Assembly (NCBI GenBank): GCA_035468355.1
Contig: DATITA010000120.1
Span: 1 to 64,000 of the forward strand
Direction: 5' to 3'
Source of the DNA: DATKSS01 sp035468355
GTDB taxonomy: Bacteria; Chloroflexota; Dormibacteria; Dormibacterales; Dormibacteraceae
Length of the DNA: 64,000 bases
Every line of letters begins with the position of its first letter. Position 1 is the first letter of the stretch. The translations under genes and the position numbers were made by a program. The notes under the pieces were generated by a model. The model saw only the letters and a program-made list of their open reading frames with translations. It ran no database searches and had not been told where the DNA came from. Below, piece after piece: positions 10,893-19,724 of this stretch.

Positions 10893-11452
10893 GGCGGGTC
10901 ATTCACTATACGGGCGGAGGATTCGGCGCCATCCGCCTGGGCTCGAATCGGTCGCCTCGTGATGAAGAAGATGACGAGCGCCAGCCCAGCGGCGATCACG
11001 ACGTCGCCCGGGCTGTAAGCCTCGGGGAACGGAGGCACCGAGATCCAATCACCGAGGGCGCTGAGGTTGGTCCCCGGACCCATCAAGGTGTACTGCGCGA
11101 TCTCGCCACGCCCGAGGAGCGAGCCCGCCAGCGCGGGGGCCACCGGCATACGCGCATCGTTGACCCCGATCACGAGCAGGTTCAGCGCGCCACCGACCGT
11201 GACCAGCCACACTCCGGGTAGAAGCCGGAAGTGCCAGATCGTCCACACCACGATCGCGGCCAGCGCCACCAAATAGACGAACCTCATGGCGTCGAACCGG
11301 TTGAGCGGGGTCAGAAGCACTGCTTCCCTGATCACCACTGCGATGAGCAGGACGACGGGCCAGCGAAAGCGCACGCGGGAGAAGTTGTCGATGCTGCCGC
11401 CGGTCACCAACCCCACGACGAGGCCGAGCGCTATCGCGACCAGCCAGAGCAC
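10889..11452 (-). CDS. DUF5317-type membrane protein
   Basis: 187 aa with about five hydrophobic segments (LWLVAIALGLVVGLVTGG, WPVVLLIAVVIREAVLL, FVYLVALAAIVVWTIW, VWLVTVGGALNLLVIGVN, DVVIAAGLALVIFFITRR). GALNLLVIGVNDARMPV and the spacing of segments match the DUF5317 family, whose role is unknown. The GTG at 11452 is preferred because upstream codons read as non-membrane, Pro/Arg-rich sequence overlapping the preceding gene. The stop overlaps the FtsH-like start (GTGA), so the two are probably co-translated and could be partners in the membrane. Confidence 0.75.
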
Positions 11453-11459
11453 CCGGGGC

Positions 11460-12644
11460 TTACTCGGCGGCGAGTCGGGAGGCGGCTCCCGCCAGGACCT
11501 TGACCCCGACCGGTAGAGCCGCTTCGTCGATCCGGAACCCCGGGGAATGGTGGGCCGGGGGCGCTTCTCCAGCCGGCATCGCGCCCAGCATGAAATAGCA
11601 GCCGGGGACCCGGGTGAGAAACTCGGCGATGTCATCGCTCACGGTGAGAGGCCGGCCCAGCACGCTGGCCTTTTCGCCGATGAGCTCCCGGCCTACGTCC
11701 AGCACCGTGCGGGTCACGTTCGGCTCGTTCATCAACGGCACCGTTCCGTGTACGAGGTCCACCTTGGCGCGCACCTCGAACTCGCTCTCGGCCTCGCGCA
11801 GCAGGTCGTGGAGCCGATCGAGGGCCTGCTCGCGCAAGGACTCGTTGAAGGTGCGCAGGCTCCCCTGCACCAGGACGCCCCGAGGAACGATGTTCCACGC
11901 GCCGTCGCTGGTGATGTTGCCGACCGTGGTGTGGCACTGCACGCCTTCGTGTTCGAGACCCTCTACCACCGTGTGAAGGCGCTCCACGAAGAACGCCTGC
12001 GCCGCCAGCACGTTGCCACGCCGGCCCATCATCCCGCCATGCCCGCCCGGGCCCGAAAAGCTGATGTCGAACGCATCCGAGCCTGCCCACATCAAGCCGG
12101 GTCGCGAGATTACGGTTCCCGACTCCAGGAAGCTCACGATGTGCAGGCCGATGACCGAGTCCGGATGGTGGTCGTCGAGCAGCCCGCGCGCGATCATCTC
12201 TTTGGCCCCTGCCACGATCTCTTCGGCAGGCTGGAACACGAAGAGGTACTTGCCAGACACGTCCCAGATGCGGTCGACGAGCGTCCGCGCGACTCCGACC
12301 ATGATCGCCATGTGCGCGTCGTGGCCGCACGCGTGCATCCGCCCGTCAATGCGCGATGCGAAGTCCACGCCCGACTCCTCGTTGATCGGCAGACCGTCGA
12401 TGTCCGCGCGGAGCATGACCGTCTTGCCCGGCCGCCCCGTATCGAGCAGCGCGACGACGCCGGTCTCGGTCGGGCATGTCTTGAGCTCGAGGCCGAGCTG
12501 CCTGAGGCGCTCGGTCAGGTGCCGGGTCGTCTCGTGCTCGGCGAAGCTCACCTCCGGATTCCGGTGGAAATGGCGGCGTAGCTCGATGACCTCGTCGATG
12601 ACCGACCGGCTCGGCAGGGGGCTGGTGGCCTGGTTTTCACTCAT
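11460..12644 (-). CDS. M20-family metal-dependent amidohydrolase
   Basis: 394 aa. Metal-binding motifs are HACGHDAHMA and QPAEEIVAGAKEM, with LRADIDGLPINEESG before and a dimerisation lid around GPGGHGGMMGRRGN. The C-terminal HHSPGFRIDEAAL supplies the last ligand region. This is the IAA-amino-acid/hippurate hydrolase branch of M20, which removes N-acyl groups or cleaves dipeptide-like amides. The exact substrate cannot be told. The ATG overlaps the end of the response-regulator gene by 8 nt. In this operon, turnover of cell-wall or signalling peptides is a reasonable guess but not shown. Confidence 0.9.
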   Translation of the reverse strand: MSENQATSPLPSRSVIDEVIELRRHFHRNPEVSFAEHETTRHLTERLRQLGLELKTCPTETGVVALLDTGRPGKTVMLRADIDGLPINEESGVDFASRIDGRMHACGHDAHMAIMVGVARTLVDRIWDVSGKYLFVFQPAEEIVAGAKEMIARGLLDDHHPDSVIGLHIVSFLESGTVISRPGLMWAGSDAFDISFSGPGGHGGMMGRRGNVLAAQAFFVERLHTVVEGLEHEGVQCHTTVGNITSDGAWNIVPRGVLVQGSLRTFNESLREQALDRLHDLLREAESEFEVRAKVDLVHGTVPLMNEPNVTRTVLDVGRELIGEKASVLGRPLTVSDDIAEFLTRVPGCYFMLGAMPAGEAPPAHHSPGFRIDEAALPVGVKVLAGAASRLAAE

Positions 12645-13425
12645 GGATCGACACCAATGCATATCCGCGCGCTGAGGCGCGCACGAAATTGGGGCCGAGC
12701 CCGGGCTCGAGCTCGTCCAGCCGCCGGCGCAGCGTCAAAAGGGCCGAGTGGACCGTCGAGTGGGCGGCGTTGTTGCGAAACAGGCCCGCTTCGATGAGGT
12801 CCCTGGCCGTCGCGGGCTTGGAGCCCTGGGCCAGGAACAGCACGATGGCGGCCTGCTGCTGGGTCAGGCGAATCTGTTTGGCGCCCAGCTTGACGCCGCG
12901 CCGGGTGGGATCGAACTCGAGGCGCCCGAATCGGTAGGTGCCGGGGCGCCCTGTGCCACGCTCCACGAGGCGCGCCGCGAGGTCGGAGTAGATGTGGGCC
13001 ATCGGCACGTTGCCTTTCACGAAGTAGGAGCTGGCGCCGAGCTCGTACGCCTTCCGGATCGCCGCGGAGTTGACCTGCGCCGCGGAGAGCACGATCACCG
13101 GCAGGCCGGGGTGGTGGAGGCGGATCCAGGTCAGGAGCTCGAAGCCGGAGTCCTCGCCCTCATCGAGCACCAGGTCCAGCAGCACTGCGGCGACGCGTTC
13201 GCGCTCGAGCAGCTCCATCGCTTCGGGCGCCGACGATGCGACCTCCGGACGGTAGCCGAGGTCGTGGAGGTCGATGCGCAGTTGCTGCTGCATCGCGGCC
13301 TCGTCCTCGACCACCAGCACCGACGAACCGAGGACATCCGCGGGGCGGTATACCTCCAGCCCGGGCGGCAGCGGAGGCAGCCGGACCTCGCGAGCACGGG
13401 GCGGGACGGGACGTCTCTTATCCAT
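12637..13425 (-). CDS. Response regulator with receiver and winged-helix DNA-binding domains
   Basis: About 262 aa. The receiver domain (about residues 35-155) has VLVVEDEAAM, phospho-acceptor Asp in AAVLLDLVLDEGEDSG, VIVLSAA and the Lys in SYFVKG. The C-terminal domain (about 165-262) has IRLTQQQAAIVLFLAQGSKPATARDLIEAGLF and VHSALLTLRRRLDEL, an OmpR-like winged helix. Start is the ATG at 13425, or a TTG at 13440. It is the first gene of the leftward operon running to the S1C protease, so it probably controls that operon. The kinase partner is likely the large one at 14161. Confidence 0.88.
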   Translation of the reverse strand: MDKRRPVPPRAREVRLPPLPPGLEVYRPADVLGSSVLVVEDEAAMQQQLRIDLHDLGYRPEVASSAPEAMELLERERVAAVLLDLVLDEGEDSGFELLTWIRLHHPGLPVIVLSAAQVNSAAIRKAYELGASSYFVKGNVPMAHIYSDLAARLVERGTGRPGTYRFGRLEFDPTRRGVKLGAKQIRLTQQQAAIVLFLAQGSKPATARDLIEAGLFRNNAAHSTVHSALLTLRRRLDELEPGLGPNFVRASARGYALVSIHE

Positions 13426-13445
13426 GCTCCGATTTTCCAAGGTCT

Positions 13446-13480
13446 GGACCTATATAAGTTTTAACGACAATTGTCATGAT
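13446..13480. promoter_or_regulatory. Candidate divergent promoter/operator between response regulator and peptide gene
   Basis: An AT-rich island in GC-rich DNA. It contains TATATA (13451-13456) and the perfect 10-bp palindrome GACAATTGTC (13466-13475). Leftward, ATGACA (13472-13477) and TATAGG (13449-13454) are spaced 17 bp apart, suitable for the response-regulator operon. The palindrome could be a regulator site. Weak but position-appropriate evidence. Confidence 0.4.
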
Positions 13481-13557
13481 CTGAACACTCAAACTCAAAG
13501 GACCGAATTCATACTATCGCCTGAGCCGTTCATCAGTTGGAAAAACGAAGGGGTAAG

Positions 13558-13680
13558 ATGGGGATGACTTGGAGGGTTAAAGTCCGGGGACTGGTGGTCG
13601 TGGTGGCCTCTCTCGCTGCTCTTGCGACCGCGTCTGGCGCTGACTGGACGGACATGCTGTTCTGGCTGCGCTTCTGGTAG
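13558..13680 (+). CDS. Small secreted peptide precursor (40 aa), undescribed
   Basis: A 40-codon frame preceded by a good Shine-Dalgarno sequence (GAAGGGG, 13547-13553). The product has a basic start (MTWRVKVRG), a hydrophobic core (LVVVVASLAALA), an Ala-x-Ala-like cleavage region (ATASGA) and a short aromatic tail DWTDMLFWLRFW, which would be the mature 12-residue peptide. It lies between two response-regulator genes and beside a large sensor kinase. A strong hairpin begins 30 nt after its stop, so it looks like a discrete transcription unit. A peptide signal sensed by, or regulated through, these systems is inference; a small membrane peptide is the alternative. Confidence 0.55.
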   Translation: MGMTWRVKVRGLVVVVASLAALATASGADWTDMLFWLRFW

Positions 13681-13696
13681 ATCGGCGGCCAACCAG

Positions 13697-14131
13697 CTAG
13701 GAATCTGAATTCAGGCGCTCTCGTGAGCGCCTGATGGCCGGGGGCAACAGAGCGTACAGGTCGGCGCGGTCCACGGCTTTGCTCATGTAGCCGACCACAT
13801 CGGGGTCGTCGGTCCCCGAGGGGAAGACGGGGTAGGCGGTGTAGAAGATGACAGGCACCTTCTGCCCGCGTGCCCGGAGCTCGTTGAGAAGGCCCCAGCC
13901 GTCCATTGGCTCAGGGAGCATCAGGTCGATGATCGCGACCTCCGGCTTCTCCGTGCCGGCCAGCTCCAGCGCCTGGTCCGCATCCTCGGCCATGCACACT
14001 CGATAGCCGAGCATCCGGAGATCGGTCTCCAGGATCACCCGCCATGCTCGTTCGTCGTCGACGACGAGCACCGACGAGCCTCGAAGATCGGGCGGCGTCG
14101 GGGCGATTGGCTTGGGCGGAGTGAACGGCAA
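13697..14131 (-). CDS. Stand-alone response-regulator receiver protein
   Basis: About 144 aa, nearly all receiver domain: VLVVDDERAW, phospho-acceptor Asp in VAIIDLMLPEPMDGW, PVIFYTAYPVF and the Lys in GYMSKAVDR. No output domain follows, so it may act as a phosphate sink, relay or adaptor for the kinase encoded divergently at 14161. The frame can extend to 14230, but that stretch lies opposite the kinase start. A TTG at 14131 gives an N-terminus just before the Pro-rich lead-in and avoids overlap. Start uncertain. Confidence 0.85.
   Translation of the reverse strand: MPFTPPKPIAPTPPDLRGSSVLVVDDERAWRVILETDLRMLGYRVCMAEDADQALELAGTEKPEVAIIDLMLPEPMDGWGLLNELRARGQKVPVIFYTAYPVFPSGTDDPDVVGYMSKAVDRADLYALLPPAIRRSRERLNSDS
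13711..13734. terminator. Perfect 10-bp-stem hairpin between peptide and receiver genes
   Basis: TCAGGCGCTC and GAGCGCCTGA pair perfectly around a TCGT loop. It begins 30 nt after the peptide-gene stop and lies in the last codons of the convergent receiver gene, so it could act for transcripts from both sides. No long T-run follows, so intrinsic termination is plausible but not certain. Confidence 0.45.
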
Positions 14132-14147
14132 TGTAATTCTGGGGCAG

Positions 14148-14153
14148 TATATC
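14148..14153 (+). promoter_or_regulatory. Putative -10 box of a leaderless kinase transcript
   Basis: TATATC lies 7 nt before the ATG at 14161, the same geometry seen at several other genes here. On the other strand TATACT overlaps it and could serve the receiver gene. Confidence 0.4.
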
Positions 14154-14160
14154 GGTGCTG

Positions 14161-17100
14161 ATGCCAAATCCCGCCCGGCGAGGAGCCAGGCCCCACGCGT
14201 CGCCCGCAGCGGTGGCTCGACCCCCTGCAAGGCCGAAAGCCGCGCCGCCCAGGCCGCGGGATCCCCGTCCGACGGCGGCCGCCCTGGTCCACGAGCTCGG
14301 GAGCTGTGTCACCGAGGCGGACCTGGTCCAGGTCCTGTATCGGGGGTTGCACCAGGACTTCGGCTACGACGTGCTGAACCTGCACGTCCTCGAGCGCGAG
14401 GGCTGGTATCACTCCGTCGCCATCGACTCGGGCGTCCTGCAGGACGTCCGCCGCAGGCCCTTAAAGGAGTCCACCTACGCCAAGAACTATTCCAACCCCA
14501 AGACGGCGGTGGTCCCGACCGAGTCGTGGCAGCAGGAAAAGGGCAAAGGCCCGGGCGTCGGACGGAGGACCAGGTTCGCGATCTGGGTGCCGGTCAAGCA
14601 CCAGGACCAGGTGATCGGCAGCGTCATTTACCAGTCGTACAAGAAGCGGCGCGTGCCCGAGTCCGAGACCAAGTTGTTGGAAGAGGTCCACCGAGCCCTG
14701 GGCGTCCACCTCGCGAACGTGTCTCTCAACGAGCTGACCCGAAACCAGGCGCGCCGTCTCGGCGCCCTGAACAGCATCGCCCGGGCGATGACCTCGACGC
14801 TGGATGAGACGAGCGTGCTGACGGGCCTGTACGCGACGCTGCGCGAGCTGCTGCCGGTCGATGCGCTGGAGCTGGTCACCATCCAGGACGAAGCCGACAA
14901 GGTGAAGCTGCTCCACATCGAGGCCGAGACCGCGGTGAGGTCGCGCTGGCTGCCCAACCGCTCGTCACAGGCTGTGGCCGCCCGCTCGGTCGTGCGTGAC
15001 GCCAAGCCCCTGCTCACCTACCATCCGACGTCCTCGCTGTGGGTGCCGCTCAAAGAAGGTGGGGAGGCGCGCGGAGCGCTGGGCATCACCTGCAAGCAGG
15101 CGTATGCGTACGAAGATTCGACCGCCGCGTTTCTTGAGCTCGTGTCGGACGAGGTCACGCTGGCCCTCCGCAACGCCCGAAGCTACGAGGCTCTCGAGGA
15201 TCAGAAGAGGCGGCTCGAGGTCGTCAACACGATTGGCCGCCGGCTCGCGTCCAGCCTTGACCGGTGGTCGATCATGCGGACGCTGCGAGAGGAGCTCGGC
15301 AGGTTTTTCGACTTCGACGGGTTCATCCTGGCGACCATCACGCAGACCGCCGATGGCCCGGTGGCGGAGGGATACCAGTACGTCGCCGGCGCCGAGGAGG
15401 TCGTGCCTCCGGTCGCCCTGGCTGTCACCGGCCCTTCCCGCGAGGCATACGAGTCCGGCGAGCCCATCCTGGTCAGGCACTCGCCCTGGGCGCGCTCGTT
15501 CAAGCGAACCGAGCTCGAGCGCGAGGGGTGGACGGTGGGCCGCGGCGCGGCGGTGTTCGTGTCCGGGCCGCGGACCGACCGCCATCTGGTCTCCCGCTCG
15601 TTCGTCTGGGTGCCTGTGCTGAGCGGCGAGCGGATCACGGCTCTGCTTTCCCTTCAGTCCTACCGCGATGGCGCGTTCGAGGACTGGCACGTCAAGCTGC
15701 TGCAGGACATCGCCGCGCACGTCAGCCTCGCGCTGGCCAACGCCGACCACTTCGCCCAGGCCCAGGCCGAGAGGGCGAGGCTGGAGGCGCTGCACGTGCT
15801 CGAGATGGGGGTGGCGAGCGCGTCCGACGAAGGCGAGCTGGCGGACGCGGTCTTCGGGGTCGTCGGCGAGTACCTCGGCGCGACCCACATGGTGCTCGCC
15901 TACCTCGACGTCGCCGGAAACATGGCGGCCTTCACCGCCGAGCCGGGCGCCAAAAGGGGCGAGCTGGGCCCAGTGCCGATCGAGGAGGCGCCCTTCTTTC
16001 GCCGGATGATCGGAGAGGGCGGCCAGATGCAGGAGCCCAGGGCTGCCGGCTCCTCCGAAACGGACGGGCTGATCGGGGCCTACATCTTCAGCCGCTCGGC
16101 GAGCCATATCGTCTGGGCGCCCATCACGCAGGACGACCGGGTCATGGCGGGCCTGATTGCGATGCGGAATGACGGCGGCCGGTTCATCCCGGCGCATCTC
16201 AAGCTGCTCGAGGCGGCCGCCCCGGTGGTAGGCATCGCGCTGCGCACGATGCGGCTTCACCATGCCAACCAGATCGCGCTCGCGCAGTCGGTTCGCATCC
16301 AGGAGCTCGCAGCGCTGGCAGGCCACGAGCTGATCAGCGTCGCCACCAACATCGCCGAGCAGGCCCGCACCATGCTCGAGTCGCCCGGCGCGGTGTGCTG
16401 GGCATTCGACACGGAGGGCCGCATCACGGCGACGCGACGGAGCGGTGATGCGGCCGCGGAAGAGGTCCTGGCCTGGGCCAACCTGAACAACGAGGACCGG
16501 CAGGCGCCGCCGGGCCTGGTCAGCGGCACGACGGGCGGCCACGCCTGGACCCTCATCCCACTGTGGTACGGGGACCGGCTGGTCGGAGCCATCGGCGCGG
16601 TGCATGCGTCCACGCTGGTCGCCGAGCCCGGCCCGGCGGCGCTCGAGTTCGCCCGCCACGCGGCGATCGCCATCGAGAACTCCCGGCTGGTCGCCGAGAC
16701 GCGCGGCCGCATCCGCACCCTCGAGGCTGTGGCGGCGTTCACCGAGCTGACCCCCACGCAGCCTGACCGGGCCCGGCTGGAGATGGGCCGCCTGGTGAGC
16801 CGGGCCCTGGCCGGCTCGCAGGGCGAGCTCTGGCTCCTCGAGGACGGCCAGCTCGTGCGTCGCTCCGACAATGGCGACGAACAGCCCCGGGTCCCGGTGA
16901 ACGACAGCGCGCAGCTCCTGCGTGCCCTGGCCGCGCCGACCGGGGGCAGGCGACTGAGGGCGCTGCTCGACCTGTTGGGAGCTCCGCAGGACGCCTTCGC
17001 GATCCCCATCCAGGTCGAAGGCCGCCTGGCGGGCCTGCTCGTCGCCAGGATGACCGGTGGAGGCGCCGAGACCAGACGGCTGGCAGGCGTCCTGGCAGGG

Positions 17101-18177
17101 CAGGCTGCAGTCCTGATCGGGCAGCTCGAGCTGGTCGACGCGCTCGATCGAGAGCGAAGGATGATGAACGCCATCCTTCGCCACTCTCCGGTCGGGGTCT
17201 TGCTCGAGGACGCAGCAGGCCGCATCGTCTACGCCAACCCCGAGGTGGAGGCGATCTACAACCTCCAGGCCTCTGAGATGCCGGGACGAACGCCCGCTGA
17301 GATCTACGCCGCCGCGGGGGCGGCGCCGGCCGAGGATGGCGAGTCGAACGGCATTTACGAGCTGCGCATGCGCGATCCGGAGCGCACCGTCCATGTCCGG
17401 CGGGTGGTGATCCCGGGACTCGAAGGCGAGCCTGCAGGCGTCCTGACCCTGCACGAGGACGTGACCGCGCAGAGCCTTGCACTCGAAGCCAAAGACCTCA
17501 TGCTGCGCGCGATCGGCCACGAGGTGCGAAGCCCGGCGGCGGCGATGAAGAACACGCTCGCCGGCATCATGCAGTGGGGCGACACGATCGACCCGGCCGG
17601 GCGGAAGGAGCTGTTGCAGGAGGCTTATGAATCCTCCGATCGCCTGCTGAGCCTGGTCGAGAGCCAGCTGATCATCGCCAAGCTCGAGACCAAGCACTTC
17701 GAGCCCAACCCCGACCGGGTCGAGCTCGGCCCGGCGCTCGAGGCCGTGATGGGAGTGCTCCTGCATCGCTACCCGGAACGATCGGCCGCGGTCCAGATCC
17801 ACCTGCCCGCCGGCCTACCGCCGGCGTTCTGCGAAGCGGCCCACCTGGCCCAGGTGCTGACCAACCTCGTCGGCAACGCGCTCGAGTACACGAGCGGCCC
17901 GGTCGTCGTGGAGGCGCGGGTGGTGCCGCGTGATTGGCTGGAGGTGACCGTCAGCGACCGGGGCCAGGGCCTTCCAGCGGCGAGCCTGGGGACGCTTTTC
18001 GAGAAGACGGGGCCGGCGGGCCGCAACCGCTCGCAGGGCGGACTCGGCCTGGGACTTTACCTTTGCCGCCTCGTGGTCGAGCGCTCCTTCGGCGGCCGCA
18101 TCTGGGTCGAATCGAGCGACCGCCGGGGCACGACCTTCAAGTTCACCGTCCCGGCGCGGGTAAAGGAGCCAGCTTGA
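14161..18177 (+). CDS. Large cytosolic sensor histidine kinase with multiple GAF domains and one PAS domain
   Basis: About 1338 aa without membrane segments. After a Pro/Arg/Ala-rich start come about five or six tandem GAF-type modules (roughly 45-190, 195-350, 355-530, 545-700, 715-850, 865-990). A PAS domain follows (about 1005-1105, NAILRHSPVGVLLEDAAGRI). The HisKA H-box is IGHEVRSP with His at 1120. The ATPase domain has N-box NLVGNALEYT, VSDRGQGL and GGLGLGLYLC. Such stacked GAF domains imply integration of several small ligands or redox signals in the cytosol. It is divergent from the receiver gene, which is probably a partner. A GTG at 14155 is an alternative start. Confidence 0.93.
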   Translation: MPNPARRGARPHASPAAVARPPARPKAAPPRPRDPRPTAAALVHELGSCVTEADLVQVLYRGLHQDFGYDVLNLHVLEREGWYHSVAIDSGVLQDVRRRPLKESTYAKNYSNPKTAVVPTESWQQEKGKGPGVGRRTRFAIWVPVKHQDQVIGSVIYQSYKKRRVPESETKLLEEVHRALGVHLANVSLNELTRNQARRLGALNSIARAMTSTLDETSVLTGLYATLRELLPVDALELVTIQDEADKVKLLHIEAETAVRSRWLPNRSSQAVAARSVVRDAKPLLTYHPTSSLWVPLKEGGEARGALGITCKQAYAYEDSTAAFLELVSDEVTLALRNARSYEALEDQKRRLEVVNTIGRRLASSLDRWSIMRTLREELGRFFDFDGFILATITQTADGPVAEGYQYVAGAEEVVPPVALAVTGPSREAYESGEPILVRHSPWARSFKRTELEREGWTVGRGAAVFVSGPRTDRHLVSRSFVWVPVLSGERITALLSLQSYRDGAFEDWHVKLLQDIAAHVSLALANADHFAQAQAERARLEALHVLEMGVASASDEGELADAVFGVVGEYLGATHMVLAYLDVAGNMAAFTAEPGAKRGELGPVPIEEAPFFRRMIGEGGQMQEPRAAGSSETDGLIGAYIFSRSASHIVWAPITQDDRVMAGLIAMRNDGGRFIPAHLKLLEAAAPVVGIALRTMRLHHANQIALAQSVRIQELAALAGHELISVATNIAEQARTMLESPGAVCWAFDTEGRITATRRSGDAAAEEVLAWANLNNEDRQAPPGLVSGTTGGHAWTLIPLWYGDRLVGAIGAVHASTLVAEPGPAALEFARHAAIAIENSRLVAETRGRIRTLEAVAAFTELTPTQPDRARLEMGRLVSRALAGSQGELWLLEDGQLVRRSDNGDEQPRVPVNDSAQLLRALAAPTGGRRLRALLDLLGAPQDAFAIPIQVEGRLAGLLVARMTGGGAETRRLAGVLAGQAAVLIGQLELVDALDRERRMMNAILRHSPVGVLLEDAAGRIVYANPEVEAIYNLQASEMPGRTPAEIYAAAGAAPAEDGESNGIYELRMRDPERTVHVRRVVIPGLEGEPAGVLTLHEDVTAQSLALEAKDLMLRAIGHEVRSPAAAMKNTLAGIMQWGDTIDPAGRKELLQEAYESSDRLLSLVESQLIIAKLETKHFEPNPDRVELGPALEAVMGVLLHRYPERSAAVQIHLPAGLPPAFCEAAHLAQVLTNLVGNALEYTSGPVVVEARVVPRDWLEVTVSDRGQGLPAASLGTLFEKTGPAGRNRSQGGLGLGLYLCRLVVERSFGGRIWVESSDRRGTTFKFTVPARVKEPA

Positions 18178-18190
18178 CGTTAAGCGTTTC

Positions 18191-18934
18191 ATGAGCGCCG
18201 TGGAGCCGGTCTGGGTGCGGGTGGGCGGCGGTCTCGAGTCCGTGCCCGAGCGCCTACGGCACGGACCGGCCGACCTCGACTTCCCACCGCCCGGCGGACC
18301 CTGGGAGCCCCTGATCCTCAACGGCCGCCTGGTCGGCTGGGCGGCCCGCGCCAGCCTGGGCCAGGCTCGCAAGAGCGCGGAGCTGGGTCAGCAGCTGATG
18401 GCGGAGCGCCGCGACCACCTGCTCGGACGCCTGGGGCACAAGCTGAGGTCGTCTGTGCTGGCCCTGCAGGAGTCCGCGCGGCAGGCGGCCTTCGGGCGCA
18501 CCGAACTGCTCGAGGGCATCTTCGAGCAGGCCCAGGAGGTGGGGAGGCGGGCGGCGGCACTCGAGGCGGCGGCGATGGAGCCCAAGGACGGTGCGCGGGG
18601 CGTGGTCCTGGGGGCGGTGCTGAACCTCGCCCTTCCCGCAGTCGAGCGCAATCTGCCCCCGGGAGCGGCGGTGGTGGGTTCCGAGCCCATGCTGGTCGAG
18701 GCCTTCGCGCGCGCCCGCGACTGGCTGGACGGAGACTCGCTGAGCATCGCCGCCCAGCCGGTGGGCTCCTGGTGGCGGATCCACATGGCGACCAGCGGCC
18801 GGCGCAAGGCGCAGGCCGTGCCTGAGATGGGCGAGCCCCTCCTGCGCGTGATCATCGACATGCACCTCGACGGGTGGCTCGACGTGCACCCGGACGGGGC
18901 GGACATCTACCTGCCCGCATACCACCAGCCTTGA
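18191..18934 (+). CDS. Histidine-kinase-like protein with H-box but no recognisable ATPase domain
   Basis: 247 aa, 13 nt after the large kinase. Residues 65-125 form a helical DHp-like segment with HLLGRLGHKLRSSVLALQES, a near match to an H-box with His at about 83. The C-terminal half (GAVLNLALPAVERNLPPGAAVV ... VIIDMHLDGWLDVHPDGADIYL) has the feel of a HATPase fold, but I find no N-box Asn or Gly-rich G1/G2 motifs. It could be phosphorylated by the neighbouring kinase (phosphotransfer role) or act as a dominant regulator of it. Family call is from motif reading only. Confidence 0.6.
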   Translation: MSAVEPVWVRVGGGLESVPERLRHGPADLDFPPPGGPWEPLILNGRLVGWAARASLGQARKSAELGQQLMAERRDHLLGRLGHKLRSSVLALQESARQAAFGRTELLEGIFEQAQEVGRRAAALEAAAMEPKDGARGVVLGAVLNLALPAVERNLPPGAAVVGSEPMLVEAFARARDWLDGDSLSIAAQPVGSWWRIHMATSGRRKAQAVPEMGEPLLRVIIDMHLDGWLDVHPDGADIYLPAYHQP

Positions 18935-18950
18935 CGATCGGGGCCGGGCG

Positions 18951-19724
18951 TTGGCCCTAGTCCACCGCGTCGTCGCGCCCAACCCTGGGCCATACACCGG
19001 GCCGGGCACCAACACCTGGATCGTCGAAGCCGGCCCGGTGGTCGTCGTCATCGACCCTGGACCCGACGACGAGGCGCACCTGGAGGCGATCAACCGACGG
19101 CTCGCCGGCGCGACTGTCGGCGTCGTGCTCGTGACGCACTCGCACCCCGACCACTTGCCACTCGCCGAGCGTTTCGCCAGGGCTCATCACGCTTCGGTGC
19201 GGCGCTACCCGGAGCTGGGCGACGCGGACGTCGTGAACATCGGCACCGTCAGACTCACCGCCCTCCACACGCCTGGTCACAGCGCCGACCACCTTTGCTT
19301 CTTCATCCCCGGCGACGGCGCGCTTTTCACGGGCGACCTGATCCTGGGCCGTGGCAGCTCGATGGTCACCTATCCGGAGGGCGACGTCGCGGCATACCTG
19401 CGCTCGCTCGACCGGATCGCCGCCCTGCAGCCCCGAATCCTGTTCCCGGGCCACTGGGACCCTGTGACCGACGCCATGGGCAAGATCGCCGAGTACAAGC
19501 AGCATCGCCTCGAGCGCGAGGCGCAGGTCCTGGACGAGCTGGTGAAGCGCGGCCCGGGGTCTGCGGACCAGCTCACGAGGCGGGTGTACGGCGACCTGGA
19601 TGCCAGGCTGATGGTCGCCGCTGAGATGACCCTGCGCGCCCACCTCCGCAAGCTCGTCGACGATGGTTCGGTCGCCGTGGACGAGCGCGCGGGCGAAGAG
19701 GCCTATTCGGCGCAGGTATCGTGA
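18951..19724 (+). CDS. Metallo-beta-lactamase-fold hydrolase (LACTB2-like) with C-terminal winged helix
   Basis: 257 aa, TTG start. N-terminal GPYTGPGTNTWIV and IDPGPDDEAHL are typical of LACTB2-type MBL proteins. The metal motif is THSHPDHLPL (HxHxDH), followed by HTPGHSADHLCFF, FTGDLILG and FPGHWDPV. The C-terminal 75 residues are helical (VLDELVKRGPGSADQLTRRVY) as in the winged-helix tail of this group. LACTB2 relatives are nucleases or thioesterase-like hydrolases; the substrate here is unknown. Its stop overlaps the rlmN start (GTGA). Confidence 0.88.
   Translation: MALVHRVVAPNPGPYTGPGTNTWIVEAGPVVVVIDPGPDDEAHLEAINRRLAGATVGVVLVTHSHPDHLPLAERFARAHHASVRRYPELGDADVVNIGTVRLTALHTPGHSADHLCFFIPGDGALFTGDLILGRGSSMVTYPEGDVAAYLRSLDRIAALQPRILFPGHWDPVTDAMGKIAEYKQHRLEREAQVLDELVKRGPGSADQLTRRVYGDLDARLMVAAEMTLRAHLRKLVDDGSVAVDERAGEEAYSAQVS

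Noticed and set aside
14965..17802. Long leftward frame of 945 codons inside the kinase gene
   Set aside because: It is opposite the GAF/PAS/HisKA coding frame, reads as Arg/Asp/Gly/Ala-rich sequence without domains, and is explained by high-GC antisense codon bias.
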